From the IMG/VR virus record IMGVR_UViG_3300032579_000072, positions 1-24,128 of that record: DNA of 24,128 nt; one strand, 5' to 3'. The notes beneath the pieces were generated by a model. It searched no databases and had not been told where the DNA came from. It worked only from the letters and a program-made list of their open reading frames with translations. This document shows, piece by piece, positions 10,917-18,414 of the stretch (its first letter is position 1; each line of letters begins with the position of its first letter). The translations under genes were made by a program, and so were the position numbers. Source of the stretch: a virus.

Positions 10917-12690
10917 ATTTAACCTCCAGCATTTTTACTACTTTTGTAAGCAGCTCAAGATTGAAACTAAAGAGCAAGGCTTACGCAAGATGGATAACCT
11001 TCTTGGTAGTCAAACCTATGTGATGAATGAAATCGCAAAGGGCTTGGAGGAGGACATCCACTTTTTTGTTATCTTGAAAGGAAGGCAACTTGGAATCACG
11101 ACTATCTCCCTCGCACTTGACCTCTACTGGCACTTCATGCACCCAGGGCTTCAAGGCACACTCACAACAGATACGGAAGAAAATAGGGATATGTTCCGAA
11201 CAACCCTTGCCATGTATATGGATGGTTTGCCCAAAGAGTTCAAAATCCCGATCCTTGCTCACAACCGAAATCAGCTTTCCCTCAAAAACCGCAGCCGTAT
11301 CTTTTATCAAGTCGCTGGGCTTAGAGCGAAAGGAAGTCTGGGTCGTGGTAAGGCTATTACATACCTTCATGGAACGGAAACCTCAAGCTGGGGAGATGAA
11401 GAAGGATTAGCTTCCTTGCTAGCTTCCCTTGCGGAAACTAACCCTGATCGTCTGTACACTTTTGAGTCCACAGCACGGGGCTTTAATATGTTTCACGAAA
11501 TGTACACTACTGCTAAGAAGGCTCGGACTCAACGGGCTATCTTTTGTGGCTGGTGGCGTAACGAACTGTATTCCCTAGATCCTGAAGGTCAGACTTACAA
11601 AGTCTATTGGGATGGCAAGCTCACAGGTGAAGAAAAAGAATGGGTGCGTGACATCAAAAAGCTCTACGGTGTTGAAATCAATTCCCGTCAGATTGCCTGG
11701 TGGCGCTGGAAGATGCTAGAGGGTATTAAGGATGACTCCCTCATGTATCAAGAGTTTCCGCCTACTGAGGACTACGCCTTTGTGATGACTGGCACTTCTT
11801 TCTTTTCTAATGCAAGATGTACGGATGCCATGAAAAAACTAAAGAAAGTACCCTATGAGTCCTATAGATATTCTTTTGGAGTTAACTTTCAAGACACGGA
11901 AGTACTTAAATCCACTGAGCGTCTTGCCACGCTCAAGGTTTGGGAAGAACCTGTGGACACTGCTTATTATGTTATCGGTGCTGATCCTGCTTATGGATCT
12001 AGCGACTGGGCTGATAGATTCTGTATTCAGGTGCTGCGGGTATATGCAGATGGGCTTGAGCAGGTGGCTTCATTTGCCACCTCTGAAATGAACACCTACC
12101 AATTTGCCTGGGTGATCGCCCACCTTGCTGGCGCTTACAAGAACTCAACTCTTAACCTTGAGATCAATGGTCCAGGTCAGGCGGTCATCAATGAACTACG
12201 CAACCTCAAGCGTCAAGCTGCTGCGATGGGTACAGCTTTGGGTAAAGACCTCATGGATGTGTACGGCAATATGCAGAACTACATCTGGCGCAGGAACGAT
12301 ACGATGGGTGGCTTGTCTAACTCGATTGGCTGGATGACAACGGCAGCTACCAAAGAGAGGATGCTCACCTACATGAAGGATTACTTTGAGCGTGGGATGT
12401 TAGACATCTACGATTTGGATACCATTGATGAAATGAAAACCACTATTCGTGATGGCAGCTCAATTGAAGCATCTGGTCGCAACAAAGATGACCGTGTGAT
12501 CGCTACAGCCCTAGCTTGCGCTGCTTATGCTGAACAAGTACAGCCAAGATTGATAAATCAAAAGCTCACTCGCAGAGTATCCCGTGTACAGGATGATTTC
12601 ACCCCTGAACAGCTCACTGTAGGTCGAAATGTGTCCGATTACCTTAAAAGGATAGGTGTTTATGGTAATGCCACTGGTAATCCACAGTAG
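10909..12690 (+). CDS. terL: Terminase large subunit
   Basis: The 593-residue protein is the packaging motor ATPase and nuclease. The N-terminal ATPase has a variant Walker A, LKGRQLGITT (residues 56-65), lacking the usual GKS/T ending but matching the K/R-x-R-Q-x-G-x-(S/T)-T form of many TerL proteins. A Walker B/catalytic Glu lies in YLHGTETSSW (Glu157), and a coupling motif in TFESTARGFN (184-193). The C-terminal RNase H-like nuclease starts with YVIGADPAYGSSDWADR (first Asp at 359), continues with NLEINGPGQAV (Glu418) and ends with a late NKDDRV acidic pair. All expected sites are visible. No small subunit is recognised, although the helical genes upstream or the HTH-like gene after it may fill the role. 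Confidence 0.95.
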   Translation: MSKFNLQHFYYFCKQLKIETKEQGLRKMDNLLGSQTYVMNEIAKGLEEDIHFFVILKGRQLGITTISLALDLYWHFMHPGLQGTLTTDTEENRDMFRTTLAMYMDGLPKEFKIPILAHNRNQLSLKNRSRIFYQVAGLRAKGSLGRGKAITYLHGTETSSWGDEEGLASLLASLAETNPDRLYTFESTARGFNMFHEMYTTAKKARTQRAIFCGWWRNELYSLDPEGQTYKVYWDGKLTGEEKEWVRDIKKLYGVEINSRQIAWWRWKMLEGIKDDSLMYQEFPPTEDYAFVMTGTSFFSNARCTDAMKKLKKVPYESYRYSFGVNFQDTEVLKSTERLATLKVWEEPVDTAYYVIGADPAYGSSDWADRFCIQVLRVYADGLEQVASFATSEMNTYQFAWVIAHLAGAYKNSTLNLEINGPGQAVINELRNLKRQAAAMGTALGKDLMDVYGNMQNYIWRRNDTMGGLSNSIGWMTTAATKERMLTYMKDYFERGMLDIYDLDTIDEMKTTIRDGSSIEASGRNKDDRVIATALACAAYAEQVQPRLINQKLTRRVSRVQDDFTPEQLTVGRNVSDYLKRIGVYGNATGNPQ

Positions 12691-13066
12691 AACTGACCTT
12701 AGAAGGATTATTAAGAGATTTCTCAAGGATAAGAACCGAGGAATCTCTATTCCTTTGTTTGCAGAGCTTGCTGGGTTATCTACATCCCATATACGGGATG
12801 TTTTTATCAATGAGAGTGAACCATTGACTGAATATGTCCAAAGAAGGGTGTCAAAATCCTATCAAGAATGGATTAATGGGGAAGTAGCCATTATGCAGAA
12901 CCGTGACACCTCATTATTTGTTCAATATCGCAAAGAAGCCAAGCCCATACTTCATAAATCCAGTAAATTGACATTGATTAACGGGGAGATTAAGATTAAT
13001 ATGGGTATCAAACCGAAGTATGATTATTCTGATTTAACACTTGACGAGCAATTGAAGGGGATATAA
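12662..13066 (+). CDS. HTH-like hypothetical protein, possible small terminase
   Basis: ATG 12662 is chosen: an AAGGA ribosome binding site lies nine bases upstream, whereas the earlier in-frame GTG at 12656 is too close to it. ATG 12668 is another option. The 134-residue product has ISIPLFAELAGLSTSHIRDV (about residues 28-47), which reads as a helix-turn-helix with the typical A-x(3)-G turn. It is followed by a helix (EYVQRRVSKSYQEWINGE) and a less ordered C-terminus. DNA binding next to the large terminase suggests a packaging-site-recognition role, but the family is not recognised and the usual gene order places the small subunit before terL. It overlaps the terL end by 29 bases. Confidence 0.55.
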   Translation: MVMPLVIHSRTDLRRIIKRFLKDKNRGISIPLFAELAGLSTSHIRDVFINESEPLTEYVQRRVSKSYQEWINGEVAIMQNRDTSLFVQYRKEAKPILHKSSKLTLINGEIKINMGIKPKYDYSDLTLDEQLKGI

Positions 13067-13068
13067 CA

Positions 13069-13650
13069 ATGGCTGTAGTAAATGATTTTCACTGTGCTAA
13101 ACACGGTTATTTTGAATCGAGGACTCCTAAATGTCCCATGAAAGGATGTAATGAAGAAGTTATGGTCGTATTTTTGCAAGCTCCTAACTTGGTCAGCGCC
13201 AAAACAAGATTTACGGACAAGTCCACCAAGCAACTCGCAATGGAGTTCGGAATGTCAGACATCAAAACCACCCGTGAAGGCGAGCACCAAGAAGGCTTCC
13301 TCGCCAAGAAAAACAAGTTCACCGAAAAAGAATACGCAGATGCCGAAAAGTTCGCAACCCGTAAAAAAGGAGTTGACAAAGACAAGCTCAAGCGTCAAGT
13401 CCCAACCCCGCAAGCGGAAGCCCCAAGGGAAGCCCGCCCTGGTGACGCAGCGGTCTGGGGTGGCGGAATGAAAGGCATGAATATGCAATCTATTCTTGCT
13501 GGACAATTCTCAAAACCTGTTGGACCGTTACTAGGTAAAGAACCTGAGGCTGCGGGCTTGACACCATCTCAGGCTGGTATAAACTCAGGACCTAGAGTTG
13601 ATCCATCTTCAACATTACGAGATCCTGAAAACTTACAGATTAAAAAATGA
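13069..13650 (+). CDS. Zinc-finger-like protein of the head gene block
   Basis: The 193-residue protein starts with a small metal-binding site: FHCAKHGYFESRTPKCPMKG with Cys9, His12, Cys22 and Cys27. The middle section is lysine-rich and helical (KTTREGEHQEGFLAKKNKFT and onwards). The C-terminal half is low complexity, rich in Pro, Ala and Gly (about residues 115-193), as in disordered head-interior or linker proteins. It starts two bases after the preceding stop and overlaps the portal gene by four bases. The role is unknown; a portal-associated or packaging accessory function fits the position. Confidence 0.6.
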   Translation: MAVVNDFHCAKHGYFESRTPKCPMKGCNEEVMVVFLQAPNLVSAKTRFTDKSTKQLAMEFGMSDIKTTREGEHQEGFLAKKNKFTEKEYADAEKFATRKKGVDKDKLKRQVPTPQAEAPREARPGDAAVWGGGMKGMNMQSILAGQFSKPVGPLLGKEPEAAGLTPSQAGINSGPRVDPSSTLRDPENLQIKK

Positions 13651-15281
13651 GAATACCTAGCGCACCCGAAGCAAGAGAAGATTTTTATTTAGACATCATT
13701 GCTAAGTGCCTGGTATCAAGAGATGCCCGCAAAGGTGATTACACCACTCAGCGGGCATATTATTTATTTGGCGCTGGACCTGAAGAACCACCAGCCTATT
13801 TCAACAAGATCAATCCGCACTTAGATCAGCTTACTAGCTTCCTCTATAGCTCGGAAACAACCCGCTTCTCTTTACAATTGGGCGCTTCAGTCCACGATAT
13901 GGAGCAGCGCAAAACACCACGATTGACTCAAGCACTCAATGACGAGTGGCTTAACTCCAATGCAGACCAAGTATTTTCGACTGCGTTGACTTGGTCATTG
14001 GTTTATAACACCACCTTTGTAAAGCTGGTTTATAACAACGGCATTAATCCTTACCTGATCGAGCCTGATTCTATCGGCATATTGCGTGAGGACACCCCTT
14101 ATACAGACAGGCAAGAAGCCATTGTACAAACTTACTACATGACAAAGTCGGAGCTATATGCCCGTCTGTATTCCCATCCAAAGCGTGATGACATCGTAAA
14201 GCGCCTCACGACTGGCACAAGAGTTAATGAATCAGAGATTCCTGAAGCAGTAAATCGTATTGTGATGAGTCAAACCAATCCGACTATCTATGGCAACATC
14301 AACCTTGATCTGTATGGAGTAAATCGCTACAAAGCTCAAGTAGCTGAAGATACAGTAGAGATGACTGAGTTGTGGGTGTGGAATGATGACACTTCTGATT
14401 ATCAAGTGGTAACTAGCGCAGCTCCTGGAATTATTATTTATGACCGACCAGGTGCATCCTTGTTCCTTAAAGGCGAATGTCCATTTGTTCAGATCTGCCC
14501 AAACCCATTGCCAACCTATTTTTGGGGCGCATCGGAAGTTCAAAAGCTCATGCAGCTTCAAACTTTGCTCAATGTGCGCTGGGTAGAGATTTTGGATCTA
14601 TTGTCCAAGCAAGTTAGCCCTCCAACAGCGTTGACAGGCTTTTCTGGCATCTTGGATGAGAAAAACTTTGCATTAAACCGTGCTGGTGGTCTTTTAAGCT
14701 CAGATATGCCCAACGCTAAGGCTGAACGCCTTGCACCGCAGATGCCACCTGATCTTTTTGAGGTTATCCACGAAATTAGCGCAATGTTTGAAGAAGTTTC
14801 AGGTATTGGCAATGTATTGCAAGGTAAAGGCGAGTCTGGCGTAAGATCGGCTGGTCATGCAAGCCAATTAGCTCGTTTAGGTTCTTCAAGAGCTAAAAAA
14901 CGGGCTTTGATTGTGGAAGATAGCTTGGAAAAGGTAGCAACACTGTATCTCAAGCTCATGCAAGCCTATGACCCAACACATTACAAAGATACTGAAGGCG
15001 TGCCGTTTATTGCAGAGCAGTTTACTAACGATTATGTTGTTAAAGTTGATGCTCACTCTAACAGCCCAATCTTTACTGAAGATACAAAGCAATTGGCGTT
15101 CAATTTATTTAAAGCTGGCGCAATTGACAAAGAATCTTTACTTGACATGGTGGAAGCTCCAGGTAAACAATTGCTTATACAGCGTTTGAAAAAGATGGAG
15201 GCGCAAAGTGGTGGTCAGCAAAAGCCTCCAGGTCATGCGCCTAAGGAAAAGCACCCAAAGAATGAACCAGGAGCAGCGTAA
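13647..15281 (+). CDS. Portal protein
   Basis: The 544-residue protein follows the terminase region and has portal-like features. An N-terminal part has RAYYLFGAGPEEPPAYFNKI (about residues 36-55). The central wing has a FWGASEVQKLMQLQTLLNVR segment (about 293-312), where the pattern G-x-S-x(3)-L-x(2)-Q-x(4)-N is typical of portals. A long crown/stem helix region includes MFEEVSGIGNVLQGKGESGV, where the GE-S-G-x-R-SA loop (about 395-405) is a common portal motif. The C-terminus is disordered and Lys/Pro-rich. It forms the dodecameric ring at one vertex through which DNA passes. The length is within the usual 450-700. Its start overlaps the zinc-finger-like gene and its TAA overlaps the next ATG. 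Confidence 0.9.
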   Translation: MRIPSAPEAREDFYLDIIAKCLVSRDARKGDYTTQRAYYLFGAGPEEPPAYFNKINPHLDQLTSFLYSSETTRFSLQLGASVHDMEQRKTPRLTQALNDEWLNSNADQVFSTALTWSLVYNTTFVKLVYNNGINPYLIEPDSIGILREDTPYTDRQEAIVQTYYMTKSELYARLYSHPKRDDIVKRLTTGTRVNESEIPEAVNRIVMSQTNPTIYGNINLDLYGVNRYKAQVAEDTVEMTELWVWNDDTSDYQVVTSAAPGIIIYDRPGASLFLKGECPFVQICPNPLPTYFWGASEVQKLMQLQTLLNVRWVEILDLLSKQVSPPTALTGFSGILDEKNFALNRAGGLLSSDMPNAKAERLAPQMPPDLFEVIHEISAMFEEVSGIGNVLQGKGESGVRSAGHASQLARLGSSRAKKRALIVEDSLEKVATLYLKLMQAYDPTHYKDTEGVPFIAEQFTNDYVVKVDAHSNSPIFTEDTKQLAFNLFKAGAIDKESLLDMVEAPGKQLLIQRLKKMEAQSGGQQKPPGHAPKEKHPKNEPGAA

Positions 15282-15442
15282 TGGCACAATCAATAGCACC
15301 AAAAGCAGATCAGCCAAAAGTTACAACTGAATCTTTAAAAAGAGGTGAAAAAGGTCCAGGTTTAGAGTATCGTACTCAAAGCACACCAAGTTTTAACCGT
15401 AGTCCAAAAATTAGGAATATGGGCAGGTCTATCAGGGGATAA
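15281..15442 (+). CDS. 53-residue hypothetical protein after the portal
   Basis: The ATG shares a base with the portal stop (TAATG). The product, MAQSIAPKADQPKVTTESLK and onward to NMGRSIRG, is basic, lacks hydrophobic core residues and is probably disordered. The gene is translationally coupled to the portal, so it is likely made in proportion to it. No motif is recognised. It is the first of three small basic products in a row. Confidence 0.6.
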   Translation: MAQSIAPKADQPKVTTESLKRGEKGPGLEYRTQSTPSFNRSPKIRNMGRSIRG

Positions 15443-15463
15443 ACTTAACTAGGAGATTTTGAA

Positions 15464-15505
15464 ATGCGTAAAGCTCACAAAAAATCACGCAAGTCTAAGC
15501 GTTAA
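15464..15505 (+). CDS. 13-residue basic micro-protein 1
   Basis: A strong AGGAG site (15451-15455), eight bases before the ATG, opens the frame MRKAHKKSRKSKR, nine of whose thirteen residues are Lys or Arg, followed by TAA. The same arrangement recurs at 15586-15627. A near-perfect ribosome binding site, in-frame stop and almost purely basic composition argue that both are translated. The composition is protamine-like, suggesting binding to DNA or RNA during packaging or to an acidic scaffold. It could also be a leader peptide. I know no named family. Confidence 0.55.
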   Translation: MRKAHKKSRKSKR

Positions 15506-15526
15506 TTGGTTTTCCTTCACGGGAGA

Positions 15527-15550
15527 AAAGGGTGTGGCTGCCTTCCCTTT
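15527..15550 (+). repeat. Hairpin between the micro-protein genes
   Basis: AAAGGG (15527-15532) pairs with CCCTTT (15545-15550); inside the loop GGC and GCC can pair further. There is no T-run after it, so it is more likely an RNA processing or stability element than a terminator. Confidence 0.4.
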
Positions 15551-15585
15551 GAAATAGGTGACCGCTTCTTTAAGGAGTCATTCAC

Positions 15586-15627
15586 ATGGCACGCAAAGCT
15601 CGCAAAGGTCGTAAAGCACGCAAGTAA
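15586..15627 (+). CDS. 13-residue basic micro-protein 2
   Basis: AAGGAG (15572-15577) lies eight bases before the ATG of MARKARKGRKARK, followed by TAA. Eight of thirteen residues are Lys or Arg, in an ARK/GRK repeat pattern. It shares length, composition, spacing and position with micro-protein 1, but the sequences are not close copies, which suggests selection for composition. See the findings for tests. Confidence 0.55.
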   Translation: MARKARKGRKARK

Positions 15628-15637
15628 TCCGTAAGGG

Positions 15638-15695
15638 TTATTTCGGGCAGACCGAATAAGTCCTAGAGGGGGAGGGAAACTAAATAATTCCCCCC
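15638..15695 (+). repeat. Two hairpins before the capsid-block promoter
   Basis: The first stem pairs TTAT-TCGG (15638-15646, one bulged T) with CCGA-ATAA (15652-15659). The second pairs GGG-GGGAA (15670-15678, one bulged A) with TTCCCCCC (15688-15695) around an AT-rich loop. They end three bases before a TTGACA promoter element. They may reduce read-through from the portal transcript, though no T-run is present. Confidence 0.5.
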
Positions 15696-15697
15696 AC

Positions 15698-15725
15698 TTG
15701 ACAATTGATAGATTAAGATTACGAT
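15698..15725 (+). promoter_or_regulatory. Sigma70-type promoter of the scaffold/capsid genes
   Basis: A perfect TTGACA (15698-15703), a 16-base spacer and TACGAT (15720-15725, four of six to consensus) place a start near 15732, about 20 bases before the next ATG (15751). The perfect -35 in an intergenic region right before the capsid-assembly genes, preceded by strong hairpins, makes this the best promoter in the window. Confidence 0.65.
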
Positions 15726-15750
15726 ACGAGAAACTTAATAGGAAAAAGTT

Positions 15751-16257
15751 ATGTCAGTACCTTCAGACCAACTGATGCAGATGATTAAAAGCCAAAGGGA
15801 TAAAGCAACCCCTGCTGGCGTTCCTCCAGCGCCTGAAGCACCAACGGGTATGTCTGAAAACAGTGCAGCTCCGATGTCATCTCCGATGAGCACCCCAGAA
15901 CCAAAAATGGGAAATCGTGAAGCAGCCATGATTAACTTATCTATGGCTCAAGACTTGTTAGAACAAGCTCTCCCAGCCGTAGGATCTGATTCCGAAGAAG
16001 GTCGCTCCATTTTAGGGGCGATTAGCACATTGAACAAAGTCATTGGACCTAAGAAATCCAAGACAAATGAATTGCAACCTACTGAAATCATGCAGATGTT
16101 GCAAACATTGCCTCAAGCTGGTGGTGCAACGGCTGAAGGAAAAGCAATGGCACAAGCACCACAAATCCCAGGTATGTCAGCCCAAGTACCACCTCCTGCG
16201 CCTCCTGGTGCTGGCGGTTTACCAGGCGGTCAACCTTCCGCAACTCCACAAATGTAA
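15751..16257 (+). CDS. Proline/alanine-rich head assembly protein (scaffold-like)
   Basis: The 168-residue protein has an N-terminal short helix (SDQLMQMIKSQRDKA), then a low-complexity stretch rich in Pro, Ala and Ser (about 19-52), and a helical centre (REAAMINLSMAQDLLEQALP, LGAISTLNKVIG). It ends in a Pro/Gly/Gln-rich tail (PPPAPPGAGGLPGGQ). This mix of disordered and helical parts, before the coiled-coil scaffold-like gene and the capsid gene, suits an assembly or internal head protein. The family is not recognised. It is the first gene after the promoter at 15698-15725, so it probably leads the late assembly transcript. Confidence 0.55.
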   Translation: MSVPSDQLMQMIKSQRDKATPAGVPPAPEAPTGMSENSAAPMSSPMSTPEPKMGNREAAMINLSMAQDLLEQALPAVGSDSEEGRSILGAISTLNKVIGPKKSKTNELQPTEIMQMLQTLPQAGGATAEGKAMAQAPQIPGMSAQVPPPAPPGAGGLPGGQPSATPQM

Positions 16258-16266
16258 GGAATTATC

Positions 16267-16452
16267 ATGGAATTATTTAAACCTCGTGGCGCTGCGCTTC
16301 CACGCAGACCTACTGACAATAACCAGAAAAATGGTCAAGTTATTAACACCCCTCGTTATTCAGAGTTCGGTGGTTTAACATCTGCTCCTAAAGCTGGTTA
16401 CAAAAATATGATGAATATGTCACATCCTGGTGACACAAAGAAAGTTATCTAA
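16267..16452 (+). CDS. 61-residue hypothetical protein
   Basis: The product starts MELFKPRGAALPRRPTDNNQ and is basic and polar throughout, with little hydrophobic core, so it is probably disordered or folds on binding. AAGGA lies about seven bases before ATG 16267, ten bases after the preceding stop. It sits between two scaffold-like genes, and a role in head assembly is likely from position only. I do not recognise the family. Confidence 0.55.
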   Translation: MELFKPRGAALPRRPTDNNQKNGQVINTPRYSEFGGLTSAPKAGYKNMMNMSHPGDTKKVI

Positions 16453-16471
16453 TAAATAAAGGGGATATGAA

Positions 16472-16996
16472 ATGAGTTTAGAAGATCTTTCGTTTGAACA
16501 GCGTGATGAATTGGCAATGTTGGCTAAGCAATTAGCTGATAACCCACAAACACGCAAAGAATTTTTACGCATGACTAAACAGGTCAAGCCTGAAATGTCC
16601 ATTCCTGAACTTGAGATTGAGGATTACACCAATAAAAAGGTGACCGCTGCTGAAGAACGGGTAATGAGATTAGAGGCTCAATTGCGTGATAGAGATGCAA
16701 GAGAAGAACTTGAAAAACGCAGAGCAAAGTTAAATCGCTCTGAAAAAGAAATTGCTGAAATTGAAAAAGTAATGCTTGAAAAAGGCATGACCAATCATGA
16801 AACAGCAGCCGAGTACTTCGATTGGATGAATCAAGCAGCAGCTCCAACGCCTAATTCGGCAATGGGGTATAACCCAAGCGCACTGAATAAGTTTGACCTT
16901 TCTAAGTATTGGAAAAACCCACAGATGGGCGCAAGGGATGAGGCATCAAAAGCATTGCAAGAGTTGCGTAAAAACACTCGACCAATTGGTATTTAA
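16472..16996 (+). CDS. Scaffolding-like coiled-coil protein
   Basis: The 174-residue protein has a first helical part (FEQRDELAMLAKQLADNPQT), then a long charged coiled coil at about residues 55-110 (VTAAEERVMRLEAQLRDRDA onwards). The C-terminus is less ordered, with FDLSKYWKNPQMG and a basic KALQELRKNTRPIGI end. Highly charged coiled coil plus a basic C-terminal tail, just before the capsid gene, is the usual signature of phage scaffolding proteins, which guide capsid assembly and then leave. GGGGA lies about nine bases before the ATG. No protease is seen, so removal may not need cleavage. Confidence 0.65.
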   Translation: MSLEDLSFEQRDELAMLAKQLADNPQTRKEFLRMTKQVKPEMSIPELEIEDYTNKKVTAAEERVMRLEAQLRDRDAREELEKRRAKLNRSEKEIAEIEKVMLEKGMTNHETAAEYFDWMNQAAAPTPNSAMGYNPSALNKFDLSKYWKNPQMGARDEASKALQELRKNTRPIGI

Positions 16997-17001
16997 ACAG
17001 C

Positions 17002-17021
17002 AGTAAATGGGGATATTTACT
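17002..17021 (+). repeat. Hairpin in the capsid gene leader
   Basis: AGTAAAT (17002-17008) pairs with ATTTACT (17015-17021) around a GGGGAT loop; TTTT follows at once. It sits between the scaffold-like stop and the CGGAG site of the capsid gene. It could be a weak terminator or, more likely, an RNA-stabilising or processing site that lets the capsid message accumulate. Confidence 0.5.
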
Positions 17022-17038
17022 TTTAACGGAGAATTATT

Positions 17039-18049
17039 ATGCCTATAGGTGGCGGAATAGTCCCAGCATCAGGATCAAGCCAATACAATGAGCTTACTTA
17101 TGTAACTCGTAGAGCGTTTATCCCCAAGCTGGTAGTACAACTTTATAACAGCACACCATTGATGGCTGCGTTGATTGCTAACAGTCAATCTGCTTCAGGC
17201 GGTGTATCCCAAGTAACCGTGCCAGTTCAAGGCGCTCAGTTTGTTAACGCACAGTGGTCTGACTACTCTGGTTCATTCAACCAGCCAGCAGTTCAGCAAG
17301 GTGCTTTTAATGCTGAGTTCAACTTGAAATTGATGATTGCCCCAGTACCGTTCCTCGGTATGGAAGGCGCAGTTCAGCAAGATTACGCAATCATCCCTCT
17401 CATTGAAGCTCGTATGAACGATGCAACCAATGTGATGATGGATGCGATGGCTACAGCACTTTACACAAACTACACCAACACTCAACAGTTCATTGGCTTG
17501 CCAGGCGCTATTGATGATGGTACAAATATGCAGACTTACGGTAACATCAACCGTTCTACCTATACATGGTGGCAGTCTAAGGTGTACAACGCTGGTTCTG
17601 TAAACCCAACTCGTCAAAATGTACTTCAATACATTTCTGGTACAGTTAAGAAAGGTGCTGAAGTACCTACTTTTGGTGTTTGCGGTTTCGGTACATGGAC
17701 ACTCTTGGCACAAGACTATGTTGGTCAAGAACAGTATGTAATTACCCCAGGACACGGCTTTGATAGCGACTCCAACGGTCCTCAAGCAGCTTTCCGTGCT
17801 TTGATGGTAGCTGGTGTTCCAATCTATCCAGACCCATATTGCCCAGAAGGTACTTTGTACTTCATTAACAGCAACTACATGAGCCTCTACATCCACGATC
17901 AGGGTTCATTCGTATTTACTGGTTTTGAATCTACACTTCCTAACTGGCAGATCGGTTATGTTGGCGCAGTTTTGATGATTGCCGAATTGGTAAGCACCAA
18001 GCCTAAGTCAATGACCCGTGTGCAGGGTTATAACTCTATTTCACTATAA
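17039..18049 (+). CDS. Major capsid protein
   Basis: The 336-residue protein has the position (after portal and scaffold) and composition of a HK97-fold capsid protein. An N-terminal arm (GGGIVPASGSSQYNELTYVT) is followed by a helix (RAFIPKLVVQLYNSTPLMAA) and a beta-rich region with VTVPVQGAQFVNAQWSDYSG (E-loop-like). A spine-type helix (IPLIEARMNDATNVMMDAMA) comes next, then an A-domain with ALMVAGVPIYPDPYCPEG and a closing YVGAVLMIAELVSTKPKS. The A-x-M-V-x-G-(V/I)-P-(I/V)-x-x-D segment is common in capsid proteins. A good ribosome binding site (CGGAG) precedes it. No N-terminal prohead cleavage region is evident. The fold assignment is inferred. Confidence 0.85.
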   Translation: MPIGGGIVPASGSSQYNELTYVTRRAFIPKLVVQLYNSTPLMAALIANSQSASGGVSQVTVPVQGAQFVNAQWSDYSGSFNQPAVQQGAFNAEFNLKLMIAPVPFLGMEGAVQQDYAIIPLIEARMNDATNVMMDAMATALYTNYTNTQQFIGLPGAIDDGTNMQTYGNINRSTYTWWQSKVYNAGSVNPTRQNVLQYISGTVKKGAEVPTFGVCGFGTWTLLAQDYVGQEQYVITPGHGFDSDSNGPQAAFRALMVAGVPIYPDPYCPEGTLYFINSNYMSLYIHDQGSFVFTGFESTLPNWQIGYVGAVLMIAELVSTKPKSMTRVQGYNSISL

Positions 18050-18061
18050 GGAGCGTATAAC

Positions 18062-18403
18062 ATGGCACTCGCAAATAATAAAATCCTGATTTCAGGTACT
18101 TATGCAAATACTCCAGGCGCATATTTTCAGTTAACTACTTTGTCAGTTCCAACAGGAGGCGTTGTAATTCCTGCTGGTAACTACATCGTATTTCCAACTG
18201 CCAATGTGAGCATTTCTGCTGTTTCTGCTTACAATGCAACATCAAACGCTGCAACATGGACAACCGTGATTGCTTCTGGTGCTGGTGGCTGGATTTCCGC
18301 AGATGGCGTGAATGTGGCTGCTAACGCATCTACTGCTGCCACTTTGACATTGGCTACCGTAGATGGTGGTTTGCCTGTCACTGGCACTTACAACGCAAGT
18401 TAA
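18062..18403 (+). CDS. Probable head decoration protein
   Basis: The 113-residue product is beta-rich, made of small and hydroxylated residues: ILISGTYANTPGAYFQLTTL, then PAGNYIVFPTANVSISAVSA and ATLTLATVDGGLPVTGTYNA. There are no charged clusters or cysteines. Small beta-rich proteins encoded 12 bases after the capsid gene with their own ribosome binding site (AAGGAGC) are typically trimers or monomers that stabilise the outer capsid. No specific family is recognised. A trypsin-like motif or signal sequence is absent, consistent with a structural role. Confidence 0.55.
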   Translation: MALANNKILISGTYANTPGAYFQLTTLSVPTGGVVIPAGNYIVFPTANVSISAVSAYNATSNAATWTTVIASGAGGWISADGVNVAANASTAATLTLATVDGGLPVTGTYNAS

Positions 18404-18414
18404 GGAGAGTAATA

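Noticed and set aside
17273-17896. 207-residue minus-strand frame within the capsid gene
   Set aside because: Fully antisense to the capsid gene. Its composition follows from the complement of capsid codons, and there is no ribosome binding site.
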